Origin: Saccharomycopsis fibuligera x Saccharomycopsis cf. fibuligera
Lineage: Eukaryota; Ascomycota; Saccharomycetes; Ascoideales; Saccharomycopsidaceae
NCBI GenBank assembly: GCA_001936135.1
Contig: CP012817.1
Location: 1,860,001 to 1,924,000, forward strand
Length of the DNA stretch: 64,000 nt
Direction of reading: 5' to 3'
The notes under the pieces were generated by a model. It did no database searches. It saw only the letters and a program-made list of their open reading frames with translations, and was not told the origin of the DNA. Of this stretch, positions 19,702 through 30,309 are shown piece after piece; the first letter of the stretch is position 1, and each line of letters begins with the position of its first letter. Position numbers and translations under genes: made by a program.

Positions 19702-21741
19702 ATGAATAGCGATGACAAACTCATAATAACCCTATTCGTCCTCCTCATAACCGCCATCATAGCCTACTCAAAGTACCTTCAAACTCAAAAAGACATTAGC
19801 GAGTTAGCCCTTCAGGACCAATCCAGTCAATCCACCACTCGCAAGCCTCACGAAACTGCATCTTTTCGTAATAGACTTGTGTCTCATGGGTTTCCTTTGC
19901 TTCATGGATTGTCTATTAAGCACAGTTATAAATTGAGAGATGGCAACTTGAGGGATGTGTGGTGTTTGGCAATGGATACAGCCAAAGAGACAGTTGCTCA
20001 ACAGAAATCATCGAAAGTGTCATTAGTTGAAAATCAAGGCCAGGGCCAAAGTCAAGGACTAAAAGAGGTCAAGTTTTATAACAATAACGGTAAAGTGACA
20101 TTCCAAGCGGACTATTTTAAATTAAATGGACTATTCAAACATTTGAATAATCGAATTCGTCAACTTTTAGCTCCATTTTGTTTTAGTGATAGCCAGAATA
20201 ATAATGGTGGCGCTTGCAACATTAATTCCAATGGCCCCACAATTGCAACAGTGCTTCCAGTTTACAGCTACCAGAGTTTTCTTCTCTCAATGACAAGTTT
20301 CTTGAACAATATGACTTTACACTCATTTCACGGCCATTTGGTTCCCTTGACTTCCGCTGATCCACTGGTGGTAAAAATTGACATTATGTTTGTACTAAAG
20401 AAAGACATCAAAAAAGCGCTTGTATATTATGGGCAATTAGTGAAAATTTTTGTAGTGGTTGATGATTATGGTACTTACGAAGCGGCCCCATCTGCTGCTG
20501 AAAATGATGCAGCAAAAGTCGCAACCATCAGGAAAGTATACTCTTGGAGGGAATTTTTAGATGATAGTACTACTGAAGCAATAAATGATCAACAGTTCAC
20601 TGACAGTTTCAATGACCCAAATTACGACTACATTTATGATTCCAAATATGACGACTTCATCCCATTGAAGGAGACTCTCAATTATAACACCACAATCTAT
20701 ACAAATCAGAATCTCGTTAGTGCGGTAGCTAATGAATTAAAATCATTGCCAATGAATCAAGAATGGAATGCATCCTGCGATAGGTTAGTGATTTTCAATC
20801 AGGATTCAAGTTTAACTATTTGGAATAAAATTTTGACTGGCGTGATGCTAGGGATGGATATAAGCGTTGTGGAGCCATTGAAATTGCATGAGATTAAATC
20901 GATTGACTTAGATAACAACAGAAAGCAAAGACAAAGAGAAGCAAAGTTTATTGTTAAGAAATTTTTACAAATTATGAAACAATTTGAAAGAGAGATTTCT
21001 GAACCGCAATCTCAAGCCAAATCAATTATTTCAGTGATTCCTGCATTTTACTTGAAGTGCTTTGTTGACTATCAGCAACAACAGAAAGAGGAGCTCTCCG
21101 CCGGCGGCCAATCATGGCTGCCAGGTTCAATAATCACCCAGCTTAAACAAGCTCGCAGTCAAGCACTTTTCCAGCAGCTTATCTTTAATCAACTTGGCGA
21201 AATTCCGCAATTTTTCCACCATACAAGAGTAATCTATGCCCCAACATTCACAAACTTCTTACAGGATACACTATCCAGTTGGGACTTGGCAATGATTCGA
21301 AGTTTAACGGGAAGCAGAGTAGTAGCAGAAAGATATTTGCCTGGTTGTGTAGGAGCTTTTTTTGCCACGAATTTGTATGATTATAGAATTGTTGATGATG
21401 AGGAGAGTGTTCCATCTACCACTACTAATACTACTACTGATTTTGCTAATGTTGATGCTAATGGCACTGCTCTCAAGTACATCAACAGAGGCGTTCCGTC
21501 CCAGACCATTGAAGCAAAACTAGTAGACTACAAGCTCCTAAACGAAACCTACCAAGCCGACAATAACCAAGGAGAGCTATGCATCCGTGGATTCATAATC
21601 GGTAAATGTGTGGACACCGAGGTCATAGAGCAAATGACACAAGAGGCCACAAGGGTTGGTGGCCAAGGATGGATGCCTTGTGGTGTAGTGGGGAAGTTAG
21701 GTGATGATGGGTGTTTTTACGAGAAGGTTTTTGAATTGTGA
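19702..21741 (+). CDS. Degenerate acyl-CoA-synthetase-like membrane protein
   Basis: The product is 679 residues. A single N-terminal membrane segment (LIITLFVLLITAIIAY, about residues 6-22) is followed by a region with the layout of long-chain acyl-CoA synthetases (AMP-binding superfamily). This is clearest near the end, where GVPSQTIEAKLVDY, then QGELCIRGFIIGK, then GWMPCGVVGKLGDDG follow the order of the family. The consensus nucleotide loop (TSGTTG.PKG) is not recognisable where expected, near YNTTIYTNQNLVSAVANEL. The chain stops where the C-terminal mobile domain should begin. It is therefore probably inactive as a synthetase and may have a binding or regulatory role. The start is the ATG at 19702. 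I do not recognise an S. cerevisiae orthologue. Confidence 0.6.
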   Translation: MNSDDKLIITLFVLLITAIIAYSKYLQTQKDISELALQDQSSQSTTRKPHETASFRNRLVSHGFPLLHGLSIKHSYKLRDGNLRDVWCLAMDTAKETVAQQKSSKVSLVENQGQGQSQGLKEVKFYNNNGKVTFQADYFKLNGLFKHLNNRIRQLLAPFCFSDSQNNNGGACNINSNGPTIATVLPVYSYQSFLLSMTSFLNNMTLHSFHGHLVPLTSADPLVVKIDIMFVLKKDIKKALVYYGQLVKIFVVVDDYGTYEAAPSAAENDAAKVATIRKVYSWREFLDDSTTEAINDQQFTDSFNDPNYDYIYDSKYDDFIPLKETLNYNTTIYTNQNLVSAVANELKSLPMNQEWNASCDRLVIFNQDSSLTIWNKILTGVMLGMDISVVEPLKLHEIKSIDLDNNRKQRQREAKFIVKKFLQIMKQFEREISEPQSQAKSIISVIPAFYLKCFVDYQQQQKEELSAGGQSWLPGSIITQLKQARSQALFQQLIFNQLGEIPQFFHHTRVIYAPTFTNFLQDTLSSWDLAMIRSLTGSRVVAERYLPGCVGAFFATNLYDYRIVDDEESVPSTTTNTTTDFANVDANGTALKYINRGVPSQTIEAKLVDYKLLNETYQADNNQGELCIRGFIIGKCVDTEVIEQMTQEATRVGGQGWMPCGVVGKLGDDGCFYEKVFEL

Positions 21742-22754
21742 GCTATCTTGTTGCAAGTGGCCGAATGAGTCGATGAGCGGATAGATAGGGATGAGAAGCT
21801 CTCTAAAGATTTGAAAGTTTTTAGCTATGATTGTGTGGAAGTCTCTTAGCCGGAGTAAAAACGGAAAAAATTAAATTAAAAAAAAAACGGTGAGAAACTG
21901 CAATGTAGACAGATAAACGACAATCAACAGTTAATAATGATTAATCAATAATTATGTAGGACTGGGGCATAGAGTATATACGATCAAGTAGAAGCAACGG
22001 CTATTGTTCCTGGTCAAATGGTCAACTTTAGGAAATGTTGTGGAGAGTAAAGAACCAAGATATCGCAAAAGGGAAATTAATAATAATCGTCCAAAAGGGA
22101 AAGGCTAATACTGTAGAATAAGGTATAGAGTAAAGAATAGACGCTACTAGTCATAAGTAAAAAGTCGGGATGAGCGTAGACTTAAAAAAAAACAAACTAA
22201 TATTCAATAATAAGTAATGGAAAACGGTTTACTAATAAAACTGAAAGTGCTTTGGTTTTCAGTCTGGGATGTAAAATATAGAATACCAAATACAAAAGAT
22301 CAAATACTATATAACGCTCGCGCTTGCACTTGCACTTGCACTCGCACTTGCACTTGCATATTTTCGCGGACAATATAAAATTGCAAAACTGTCAACGCAT
22401 TTCATAAACTTATAATTCACACCAGTCTACAGTGCACACGGATGCTGGTTGCACCTCGAAATTTTGAACTTTGCACTTTAGATCATACATCTAACGGAAA
22501 TGGTGATGAAACGGAATGTGAAAAATTGCAAATTGCAGTTACGCTTATGGCTATGTCTAAAACACTTGAATTTTTAATGAACAGTATAGAATGAACAAAC
22601 AAAATCAGATATGCATAGATGCTAGTAGCATCTACAAACTTGGAAGTACATTGCTCCAAAATTTTGACATGATGGCATTAGCGAGAAAAAAAAAAAAAAA
22701 TAGAAAGCAAGCAATAAAAAATCCTCAATATGTTTTTTTCTTGTTTTACTCCAT
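21742..22754. other. Convergent intergenic region
   Basis: This is the 3' space between the plus-strand acyl-CoA-synthetase-like gene and minus-strand RTG2. It is AT-rich, with a hexamer repeat of CACTTG at about 22320-22360 and several A runs. No gene was seen. Confidence 0.55.
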
Positions 22755-25097
22755 TTAAGCAAATGCAGCTGTTATACTATTATTATCATCATCAATATCT
22801 TCCTCAATGTCAACCTCAAGATCATCATCGTCTCCTCCCACAAAAAGGGTTCCCAAATGATTAGAAACTTTAGCAATTTCACCTTTAAGGTCAACATTTC
22901 CTGCTTTCAATTTACTCTTTGAGCTTCTATGCCCAATTCCACTTCCATTTACATTCCTATTCTTGCCAATTTCTTGACTATTAACATACTGAATATCAAA
23001 TTTTAACTTGATACCATATGCTTTACTCAATTTTTTCATCTTTTTTTGAATTGATTTAATTCTGTTACCGGCACCAGACCCAATCTTTAAATTTTCTGCA
23101 TCAATACGAACAACATTTTCATATTTAAATCTTTTATTCATACTGCTGACTCCTGCACTCACTGAGCCTGTTCCAGAGCCTGAGTTTGTCCCTGAGGCTT
23201 TGGAGTGGCTTTTATTCCAGTTCAAATTACTTGTATCGGTGATTGAAAGATTGTTATCCGTTTCATTTAAATCGTGAACATCATCGCCAAGGGCCGCTTC
23301 TGTTGCTTCAAGGCTCTTTTGATTGACTTTTTTACCCACGCTTATCCCTGCGTTGGCCTTCGAAAACCAATGTTGCTGTTGTTGTTGTTGTTGTTGTTGT
23401 TGCTGTTGCTGCTGCTGTTGATATGACGGAGTCGCATTATTACTATCATCATCTTTGGGTTCTTTAATTTCTTTGGTCTTGAGTTTGAATTCAAACGGAG
23501 CGTTATCCTCGTTAATATTACCACCTGGATGAATACCACAGATGAAAAACATAATCTTCCCAATATAAATTGTCCAAAATACCACATCTCCAACCTTGGG
23601 ATCTTCAAAAGCTTTTCTGAGCACTGTATTAATTAGCGCATCTCTAAATTTGGCTTGGTTTTCCGGTAATTCAGCACCCCACCGTTCACATAAAGCTAGT
23701 CCGATTAAAGCTCTAGCACCGTGTGACAATCCATGTGCACCAGCAATGATTCCAGTTATTGCTACTTGTAACGCTGCCGTTGGTTGTAGTTCTTTCGGAT
23801 ACATACAGTGGACAAAGGCCAAGTTGCATAGTGCTGGGGCGATCCGCTCATAAACATCTGTAGGGACATGTTCTTTCGGAAGGGATGACCTCAATAAGCT
23901 GAGGTACCTATCCACCAAAAACGGGGCGTATGGTTTAGTAGCAACAATCAAAGGATCTTGTGCTCTAATGCTGCGAGGTAATTTTTCAAAAAGGGCGCCT
24001 TCTCTGACCCCGCCTTGAGAAAAATGAACAGTTTTAATCTTAGGCAACGATTCAAACGCAGCAGAAAGTAGTAAACCAATTGCTGGTAGTTGTTGCTTTC
24101 TTCGTTCGCTAACTCTAAAGATGGAGACCTCTGGCTCGGGGACTTTATTTTTCAAAAATAAGAAGTTTGTGAGTGTGGATACTTCTCTGTAACTGCACGC
24201 ATATCCATTGATTATGGCCGTTATTGGATATGAAGGATTGCGTGATAATAGCATGTTTCCTAATCCACGTAATCCACCACCAGAGCAGAAAAGATGGAAG
24301 CCCCCATCTACTTCTGCTTTTTCTAGCAAAAACTTTGGTATATCCAAGCCTTTGAGAGCCTTCATGTATGCTTCTTTGATTTCTAAAAACAAATCACGCT
24401 GTTTTTCCGTTCTTAGTCTTCTAGTTAATGCAGCAGCACCGTAGGGCAATGAGACAGGTTTCTTCGAGAATTGAATCGCTCCGGTTTCATCAGAATGTAT
24501 CCAGTTGATTTGAGTGGAGCCACCTCCTAGATCCATAAACAATCCACTAACCCCATGATATGAGCTGACGACACCATAAGAGCCAATTTTTCCTTCTTCC
24601 TCTTTAGATAACAATTCGACAGTCCAGCCAGTGGTTTCGAAAATGCATTTTCTGAAATATTCGGAGTTCCTTGCTTCTCTGGTAGCTTCAGTAGCCACGA
24701 CCCTAACAGACTTGCCATCCACCCCAAAATCCGAACAAATGATTTGAAATCTCTTCATTGCTTTGCAAACTTCATAAATGACCTCGTTGGGAATCGGCGA
24801 TTTATCTGTTACTTTGCAATTCCCGTTTTCATATTGGACGTCAAACAATGATACATTCAATCGATCTTTGAAGACACACGGCATGGTTCTGGCGTGGTGA
24901 GGCGCCACCGAGGATATAGAAAACCTTATACCATTGGACCCGATATCCACGACCCCGACTAACGATTTGCCTACAATATCTGCTTCTTCGTTGACTTTGT
25001 TGGAACCCAGATAGGAGTGGGTGCTAGTTTGTGAAGAAAGAGCCTTGAATGTGACCGGAGAGTGGGACTCTTCCTCATCAGATATTATTGCACTCAT
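22755..25097 (-). CDS. RTG2: Retrograde regulation protein Rtg2 (Ppx/GppA fold)
   Basis: Rtg2 senses mitochondrial state and relieves Mks1 inhibition so that Rtg1/Rtg3 can activate retrograde target genes. It belongs to the exopolyphosphatase/GppA ASKHA ATPase superfamily. The 780-residue protein opens with a short acidic segment, then VVDIGSNGIRFSISS (phosphate loop 1, about residue 50). RVVATEATREARN follows near 135 and LFMDLGGGSTQI near 190. A polyQ run of about 17 residues interrupts the C-terminal half, which also has Ser/Gly- and Asp-rich segments. These make it much longer than S. cerevisiae Rtg2 (588). The ATG at 25097 is chosen because the upstream frame has no ATG and yeast Rtg2 starts similarly (MS, acidic, then GIVDIGSNG). 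Confidence 0.95.
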   Translation of the reverse strand: MSAIISDEEESHSPVTFKALSSQTSTHSYLGSNKVNEEADIVGKSLVGVVDIGSNGIRFSISSVAPHHARTMPCVFKDRLNVSLFDVQYENGNCKVTDKSPIPNEVIYEVCKAMKRFQIICSDFGVDGKSVRVVATEATREARNSEYFRKCIFETTGWTVELLSKEEEGKIGSYGVVSSYHGVSGLFMDLGGGSTQINWIHSDETGAIQFSKKPVSLPYGAAALTRRLRTEKQRDLFLEIKEAYMKALKGLDIPKFLLEKAEVDGGFHLFCSGGGLRGLGNMLLSRNPSYPITAIINGYACSYREVSTLTNFLFLKNKVPEPEVSIFRVSERRKQQLPAIGLLLSAAFESLPKIKTVHFSQGGVREGALFEKLPRSIRAQDPLIVATKPYAPFLVDRYLSLLRSSLPKEHVPTDVYERIAPALCNLAFVHCMYPKELQPTAALQVAITGIIAGAHGLSHGARALIGLALCERWGAELPENQAKFRDALINTVLRKAFEDPKVGDVVFWTIYIGKIMFFICGIHPGGNINEDNAPFEFKLKTKEIKEPKDDDSNNATPSYQQQQQQQQQQQQQQQQHWFSKANAGISVGKKVNQKSLEATEAALGDDVHDLNETDNNLSITDTSNLNWNKSHSKASGTNSGSGTGSVSAGVSSMNKRFKYENVVRIDAENLKIGSGAGNRIKSIQKKMKKLSKAYGIKLKFDIQYVNSQEIGKNRNVNGSGIGHRSSKSKLKAGNVDLKGEIAKVSNHLGTLFVGGDDDDLEVDIEEDIDDDNNSITAAFA

Positions 25098-26267
25098 CCC
25101 AGAAGCGGAATGACGAGTTTGTTCTGCTATGAGCTGGCGCTTCCTATCTGCGACCTCTATCGGATAGATCAAATATCAAGAACGTTGGCTATTCTCCGCT
25201 CGAACACACACACGCACACACACGCACTCACAAAGGAAAGACAAATAACGGACAGCTTCAGTTGAAACGATTTTGCGTATATCTGCTACTGGTACACTCT
25301 AAGCTAGTCAATGGAGCATCCTGGGCATATATGATCGCGATAAGCGCTGCCTGGCCTCCTTCTGTCTGTCCATATTATGCGCCTGACATCCTTCCATCGA
25401 CTGAGATAGTGATTCTCTCGGCCGAGATTCACAATATCACGTGCCAGATAGCGGTGTTAGGTGGTAGCGCAGCACAGAGCAGCATAGCACGGCGCAGCGC
25501 AGCACGGCGCAGTATCGTCGTCTTCAACATCAGCACCACCAGCGAACTGAAGATCGACCGACGACGAATATGGTATACTGCAACGCTGTACATATATTGC
25601 CAACGAGCTGACCGTTCTGCAAGACGCATCCAATAGGCCTTCTCGTAGCCCTGCGAAACAATGTTTCTCTACATGAAATTCAGAAAATTAGAAAGACATT
25701 GTCTGCAAATCTAGCCAGAAAGGCACACACACGTTCGCTCATTTCTCATTTGAGTCACAATGCGCATACAAAATAGGTTTCGGCTTGCAAAGACGACCGC
25801 AACACAGAACGTGCTGTAATTACAGAAAAATTACAAAGGGCTGCCAGCTATCAGCACCTCAACTACAGAGCAGATCCAGGATCATCGGGCTGTACAGACA
25901 TGTTGTTAGCCTCTGGACCAATGAAACCAGCATGCACCGCTGGCCATGCGGCTGCTGATTGTCTGGACTGATTGACTGGATAGGCTTGGCTGGAAAGGGA
26001 TGATTGTCTTTGCTGATTACCAGGGGGTTTCCTTTTTCTCTTTTGTCCCTGGCGCTGAGAGCCCCGGTGCAGTACTAAATGTTTATGGGCCGAGCGGAGC
26101 GCGCGGAGCGGAGCGCGCGCGGTGCGGGTTGCCGCTGTTGATCTGATTCAACATGCTATTCTGCTTTGAGGAAAATGAGGAGGAGGACCGATCCCTGAGT
26201 GCTAAGTGCTAAGGGTCTCAGCCAGCACTGAGGTGCCACCGGTCCAAAACAAGCTCCTCGCTCGGCA

Positions 26268-26342
26268 TTCTCATCCGGTGTCCTCATCCGGTATCTTCAG
26301 CCGGTATCCTCGTCCTGTATCCTCATCCGGTATCCTCAACAT
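26268..26342. repeat. 13-bp minisatellite
   Basis: About five imperfect copies of GTATCCTCATCCG lie in tandem. Confidence 0.75.
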
Positions 26343-26522
26343 CCGAAAGCCTGCGCGACTTTCTTCTGGAATACCAGCGGTTTCGCTGTTACGTAATCGG
26401 CTGTCGTGCTCGATCGCCGCCGCCTATCTCTGTGTCTTTGACATCCCGAGGGCGCTGTCCTGTGACACGGGGCGGGAAGCTGTTGCGGCCGCACGCTGCT
26501 CTCCACTGTTTTCCGAGGGGTC

Positions 26523-26558
26523 TGCTTACATAACAGCGGTACCGCTGTTATGTAAGCA
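26523..26558. repeat. 36-bp perfect palindrome
   Basis: Each half is 18 bp (TGCTTACATAACAGCGGT and its exact reverse complement) with no spacer. A related but imperfect sequence with TTACGTAA lies at about 26375-26400. Confidence 0.9.
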
Positions 26559-26741
26559 CAGCCAGCGGCGGTTGACAGCTGCAGCAGGGTCAAAACGCGT
26601 GACTGGTTCGGGGAGCGACAACTGCATATAGCAGCAGCAGCCGTAGCAGTAACACAGAAGGTCATCGCTGCACCACCCACCTACACAGCCCAAAACAGAG
26701 GCAAGTCCAGTCCAGCAGTGACTATAGGAAACCGAGGCAAG

Positions 26742-26776
<35 letters not shown>
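26742..26776. repeat. A35 homopolymer
   Basis: An uninterrupted run of 35 A lies about 35 bp before the dehydrogenase TATA box. Such tracts exclude nucleosomes. Confidence 0.9.
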
Positions 26777-26780
<4 letters not shown>

Positions 26781-26811
26781 GAATTTTAGGCGCCCACCCC
26801 TCCAGCAGAAG

Positions 26812-26819
26812 TATATAAG
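26812..26819 (+). promoter_or_regulatory. TATA box of the malate dehydrogenase gene
   Basis: TATATAAG lies about 290 bp upstream of the ATG, just after the A35 tract. A long AACAC-rich leader would follow. Confidence 0.5.
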
Positions 26820-27103
26820 TCCATTCATTTCCCGTAGTTTTTGTTTTCTGGCAAAGCTTTGGTTTTCTTGTCTGTTGTCTGCTTGAATTGATACACTCGA
26901 AGTTTTGTCTATTTGCGAAACGTCCCCCACGCACATCGTACAAATCTTCCCCTCCCTCTTATCTAAGTTCCGATTTCTTATCGCACTGATCCCCTGCTAA
27001 TTACCCACAAACACAGCATAGCACAGCACAACACAACACAATACAACACAACACAACACAACACAACAGCAACACAACAGCAACACAACAAAACAGCAAC
27101 AAT

Positions 27104-28108
27104 ATGAAAGCAACAATTTGTGGCGCCGCTGGTGGTATTGGCCAGCCTTTGTCCTTGCTCTTGAAACTTTCCCCATACATTGACGAACTCGCTTTGTATG
27201 ATGTTGTGAATGCTCCTGGCGTTGGTGCAGATTTGTCTCACATTTGCACAAATGCCAAAATTACCTCTCACTTGCCTGCAGACGACGGACTTAAGAATGC
27301 GCTCAGCGGCTCCGACTTGGTGCTTATTCCTGCTGGTGTTCCAAGAAAACCGGGCATGACAAGAGACGACTTGTTTTCTATCAATGCCAGTATTGTCAGC
27401 CAGTTAGCCGAAGGCGTGGCTGTGAACTGCCCAAATGCGTTTGTGTTGGTGATTTCCAACCCAGTGAACTCCACGGTTCCCATCTTTGCCCAGGTCTTGA
27501 AAAAATACGGCGTGTTGAATGCTAGAAAGTTGCTTGGTGTCACGACGTTGGATACTGTTAGATCCAATACTTTTGTTTCAGAGGTTTCCAACAACAAGCT
27601 TACTGCCCAAGATGTGAATATCCCGGTGGTTGGTGGCCACTCGGGCTCCACTATTGTCCCATTATTTTCTGTCGGTGCTCCAGGTATTTACAGTACCTTG
27701 AAGGATCAAACTAAAAGTGCTTTGATTCACAGGGTTCAATACGGCGGCGACGAAGTGGTTAAGGCCAAGGAAGGTAAAGGTTCCGCTACCTTGTCGATGG
27801 CCTATGCTGCTTTTAGATTGGTGAACCAGTTGATGAAGGCAGTCAAGGATGGCGACGCTGATGTGACTGAAACTAGTTATATCTACTTGGATGAAAGCAT
27901 TCCGGGCGCCAAAGAGTTGAAATCTAGGGTAAATAACTTGAGCTATTTTGCCATTCCTGTTAAATTGGGTCCAAACGGGGTGGAAGAAGTTAAGTATCAA
28001 ATCTTGGACAAGGCAAACGATCATGAAAAAGAATTGTTGAGCGAAGCTGTTGACCAGTTGAGTTCAAATATCGAAAAGGGTACGAATTTTGTTACGAATG
28101 CCGCATAA
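27104..28108 (+). CDS. NAD malate dehydrogenase, probably cytosolic
   Basis: The enzyme interconverts malate and oxaloacetate with NAD. The product is 334 residues. The nucleotide loop CGAAGGIG is at 6-13. Substrate arginines are in [12 protein letters not shown] (Arg81, Arg87) and LDTVRSNTF (Arg153), with Asp150. The catalytic His179 is in [12 protein letters not shown]. The chain begins directly with [11 protein letters not shown], so there is no mitochondrial presequence. The C-terminus NFVTNAA is not a PTS1, so neither mitochondrial nor peroxisomal import is predicted and a cytosolic Mdh2-like role is inferred. Sequence alone does not settle which S. cerevisiae paralogue it corresponds to. 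Codon bias suggests good expression. Confidence 0.93.
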   Translation: MKATICGAAGGIGQPLSLLLKLSPYIDELALYDVVNAPGVGADLSHICTNAKITSHLPADDGLKNALSGSDLVLIPAGVPRKPGMTRDDLFSINASIVSQLAEGVAVNCPNAFVLVISNPVNSTVPIFAQVLKKYGVLNARKLLGVTTLDTVRSNTFVSEVSNNKLTAQDVNIPVVGGHSGSTIVPLFSVGAPGIYSTLKDQTKSALIHRVQYGGDEVVKAKEGKGSATLSMAYAAFRLVNQLMKAVKDGDADVTETSYIYLDESIPGAKELKSRVNNLSYFAIPVKLGPNGVEEVKYQILDKANDHEKELLSEAVDQLSSNIEKGTNFVTNAA

Positions 28109-29307
28109 AGCACACAGACGGTGGATATTTGCTTGCGTCAACTCTCCTTTTTATACTGATTTTTCTTGGTTCCAACTCTCTTTTCCAGTTGTTTATGGTG
28201 TGCTTTTATGGTAGTTCGACTATATGTTTTTTTTCTGCTTTTACTATTTTTTTCCCCCAAATATTATTTGGCATTTTGTGGAGTTTTACGCGAGTTTTTA
28301 ATCATATTTATTATAGCAATGTATATTCTGACATAGATCCTATTGAATTTTAGTGTCTAGTGTGTGAGCTGTCCTCGCATCAATAAATTTTCACTACGGT
28401 CAACACACTGAACGCTTGACACTTCCTAAATGTACTATGTAATCACCGACCAAATATGGTCGTTAATCTTATTTGAATTACTTTATTTTCGTAAATGGGA
28501 CAGAATCTCTTCAGATATACAGATCCGAATTTAGACTTGCTGTGGGAAATTAGAGCATAAAGAAAAAATAGCACAAAATGCTTCGATTGGACCCACGGGG
28601 TCTGGGTACGAGCTTCGTATATATTTCGCTTAACTCAAAAGAGTCTTTTTATGGATACGATTTTCATCTAGGGCAGATAGTTAATTTTTTTTTTTTTTTT
28701 TTTTTTTCTATTACAACAACCAAGAACCAAAACGATAAAGTTGAATAGCTAAACTGCTAATTGTTTAGTTGATTGGTAAACGAACAAAAGGACCTGGTTA
28801 TCGCCCACTTGGCCCAAGCACATATTTGAATGTTCTGATAGTATGCTGTTCCAGTATACGCATAGGCATCACAGATCACGGTCATGTATGGCTGAGTGCT
28901 CATGTTGACAATGTTATGATGTGCTATTAGTAATTATGGACGTGTGATTGCTAATGCGCTAAGACGTACTACTACGCGATAATGTTCTGACACTAACATA
29001 ATTTGCCACTCACCCGCCACTCACCCTCTGCCCAGCGCCTCTAACCAAAGTGAATTATGATCACATCACATGACTTGTTAGCAAACTCGGAAAATTTTTT
29101 ATGTTTATTTTCTATTTTTTGTGGTGAAAGTGAAAATGGTTTAAAAAAAGGGTAAGCACAAAACTCCCAGAATTTACCCTTCAGTTACTTCCACTCAAAT
29201 CCTCCACTCCAGATTTCTTTCTTTAAGGGTAACTTTGCCAGAAACTACCTCATCTCTGCTCTAGCAGCATCACGAACCAAACCATCCCATTGGGCATAAT
29301 TACAAGA
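28109..29307. other. Intergenic region: MDH 3' side and REB1 promoter
   Basis: A T23 run lies at 28685-28707. The REB1-proximal 220 bp hold an RRPE-like AAAATTTTTTA (29091-29101) and three AGGGTAA cores. Otherwise it is AT-rich with no gene seen. Confidence 0.55.
29149..29232. promoter_or_regulatory. Three AGGGTAA cores before REB1
   Basis: AGGGTAA occurs at 29149-29155 (+), 29174-29180 (-) and 29226-29232 (+), 76-160 bp before the REB1 ATG. The core GGGTAA is shared with the S. cerevisiae Reb1 site (CGGGTAA), so autoregulation is possible. Confidence 0.4.
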
Positions 29308-30278
29308 ATGAGTCTTGCCGACAACGATACTGCTGACGCATTGGCATCCCTTGGTGGCGAACACGACCATGGTCATGACGAACATAGCCGTGATAATAAA
29401 AATGCTACCGAGAATGCTTCCAGGGACGACGCCGGCGACAGTGACGATAAAAATGACCGCGATAACGGCAGTGCGAAATCTTTAGATGATGACGCGTCGC
29501 AAGCTTTTGGTGCTGATGACAAGGACAACACCGATATCCACAATCACAACGACCCTGAAGGTGAAAACAGTAGCGATAATGCTGAAAATGACAACAATAA
29601 CAATCACGAAAACAGTAACAATAATAGCAATAATAATCAAAATACCAACAACACTAGCAATAGTGACGGTCAACAATCTCATTCCGCGAATACTAACGCG
29701 TCAGGCAGCGCCAACGGTGACAACAACACCTCAATTTCCAATGATGCTGTCGAAGCTGCTGTTATGAGATACGTTGGTGGCACGGATTTCAATCAATGGA
29801 CAGCTGGGTTCTTGGATGAAGAACTCGGTGCTCCTCCTGCCCCTGCCCCACAAGCACATTCCACTGCTACAGTGGCTAGAGTAAACCTTCCTTCTAGTCC
29901 AGGTAAACATCAGCATCAGCAACAACAACAAACAGGTAAAGGTGCCGGTAGAGGTAGAAAAGCAAATAATAACGCGTCTGACGCTCAAGATGGCGAGCCA
30001 AAGAAGAAAAAAAGAAAGGCTAACAATGTAACTGTCGCTTCTGCTACTGTTGGCAATTCTTCCGGTGGCCAAGGTGGTAATTCTTCTGTTACTGTGCAGA
30101 AAACCAACGCGTTAGTTGACCCAGAATTAGCTCAATTAGATAGTTCTACCAATGAACATGACCAGTTGGTGCAGGCTGCAATCAATGACGCGAAAGAATT
30201 AGCTCAGCTTTCCTCTTTTGATCAAGAATACATCATTCAGCAGCAACAACACCAACACCAACACCAGCACCAACACCA

Positions 30279-30309
<31 letters not shown>

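Larger units (their letters stand above)
25098..27103. other. Divergent promoter region RTG2 / malate dehydrogenase
   Basis: About 2 kb contains a (CACA)n stretch near 25205-25230, a GC-rich GCGGAGC repeat near 26093-26120, a 13-bp minisatellite at 26268-26342, a 36-bp perfect palindrome at 26523-26558, 35 consecutive A at 26742-26776 and an AACAC repeat leader before the dehydrogenase. GC content is unusually high for intergenic yeast DNA. No convincing ORF was found. Confidence 0.6.
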
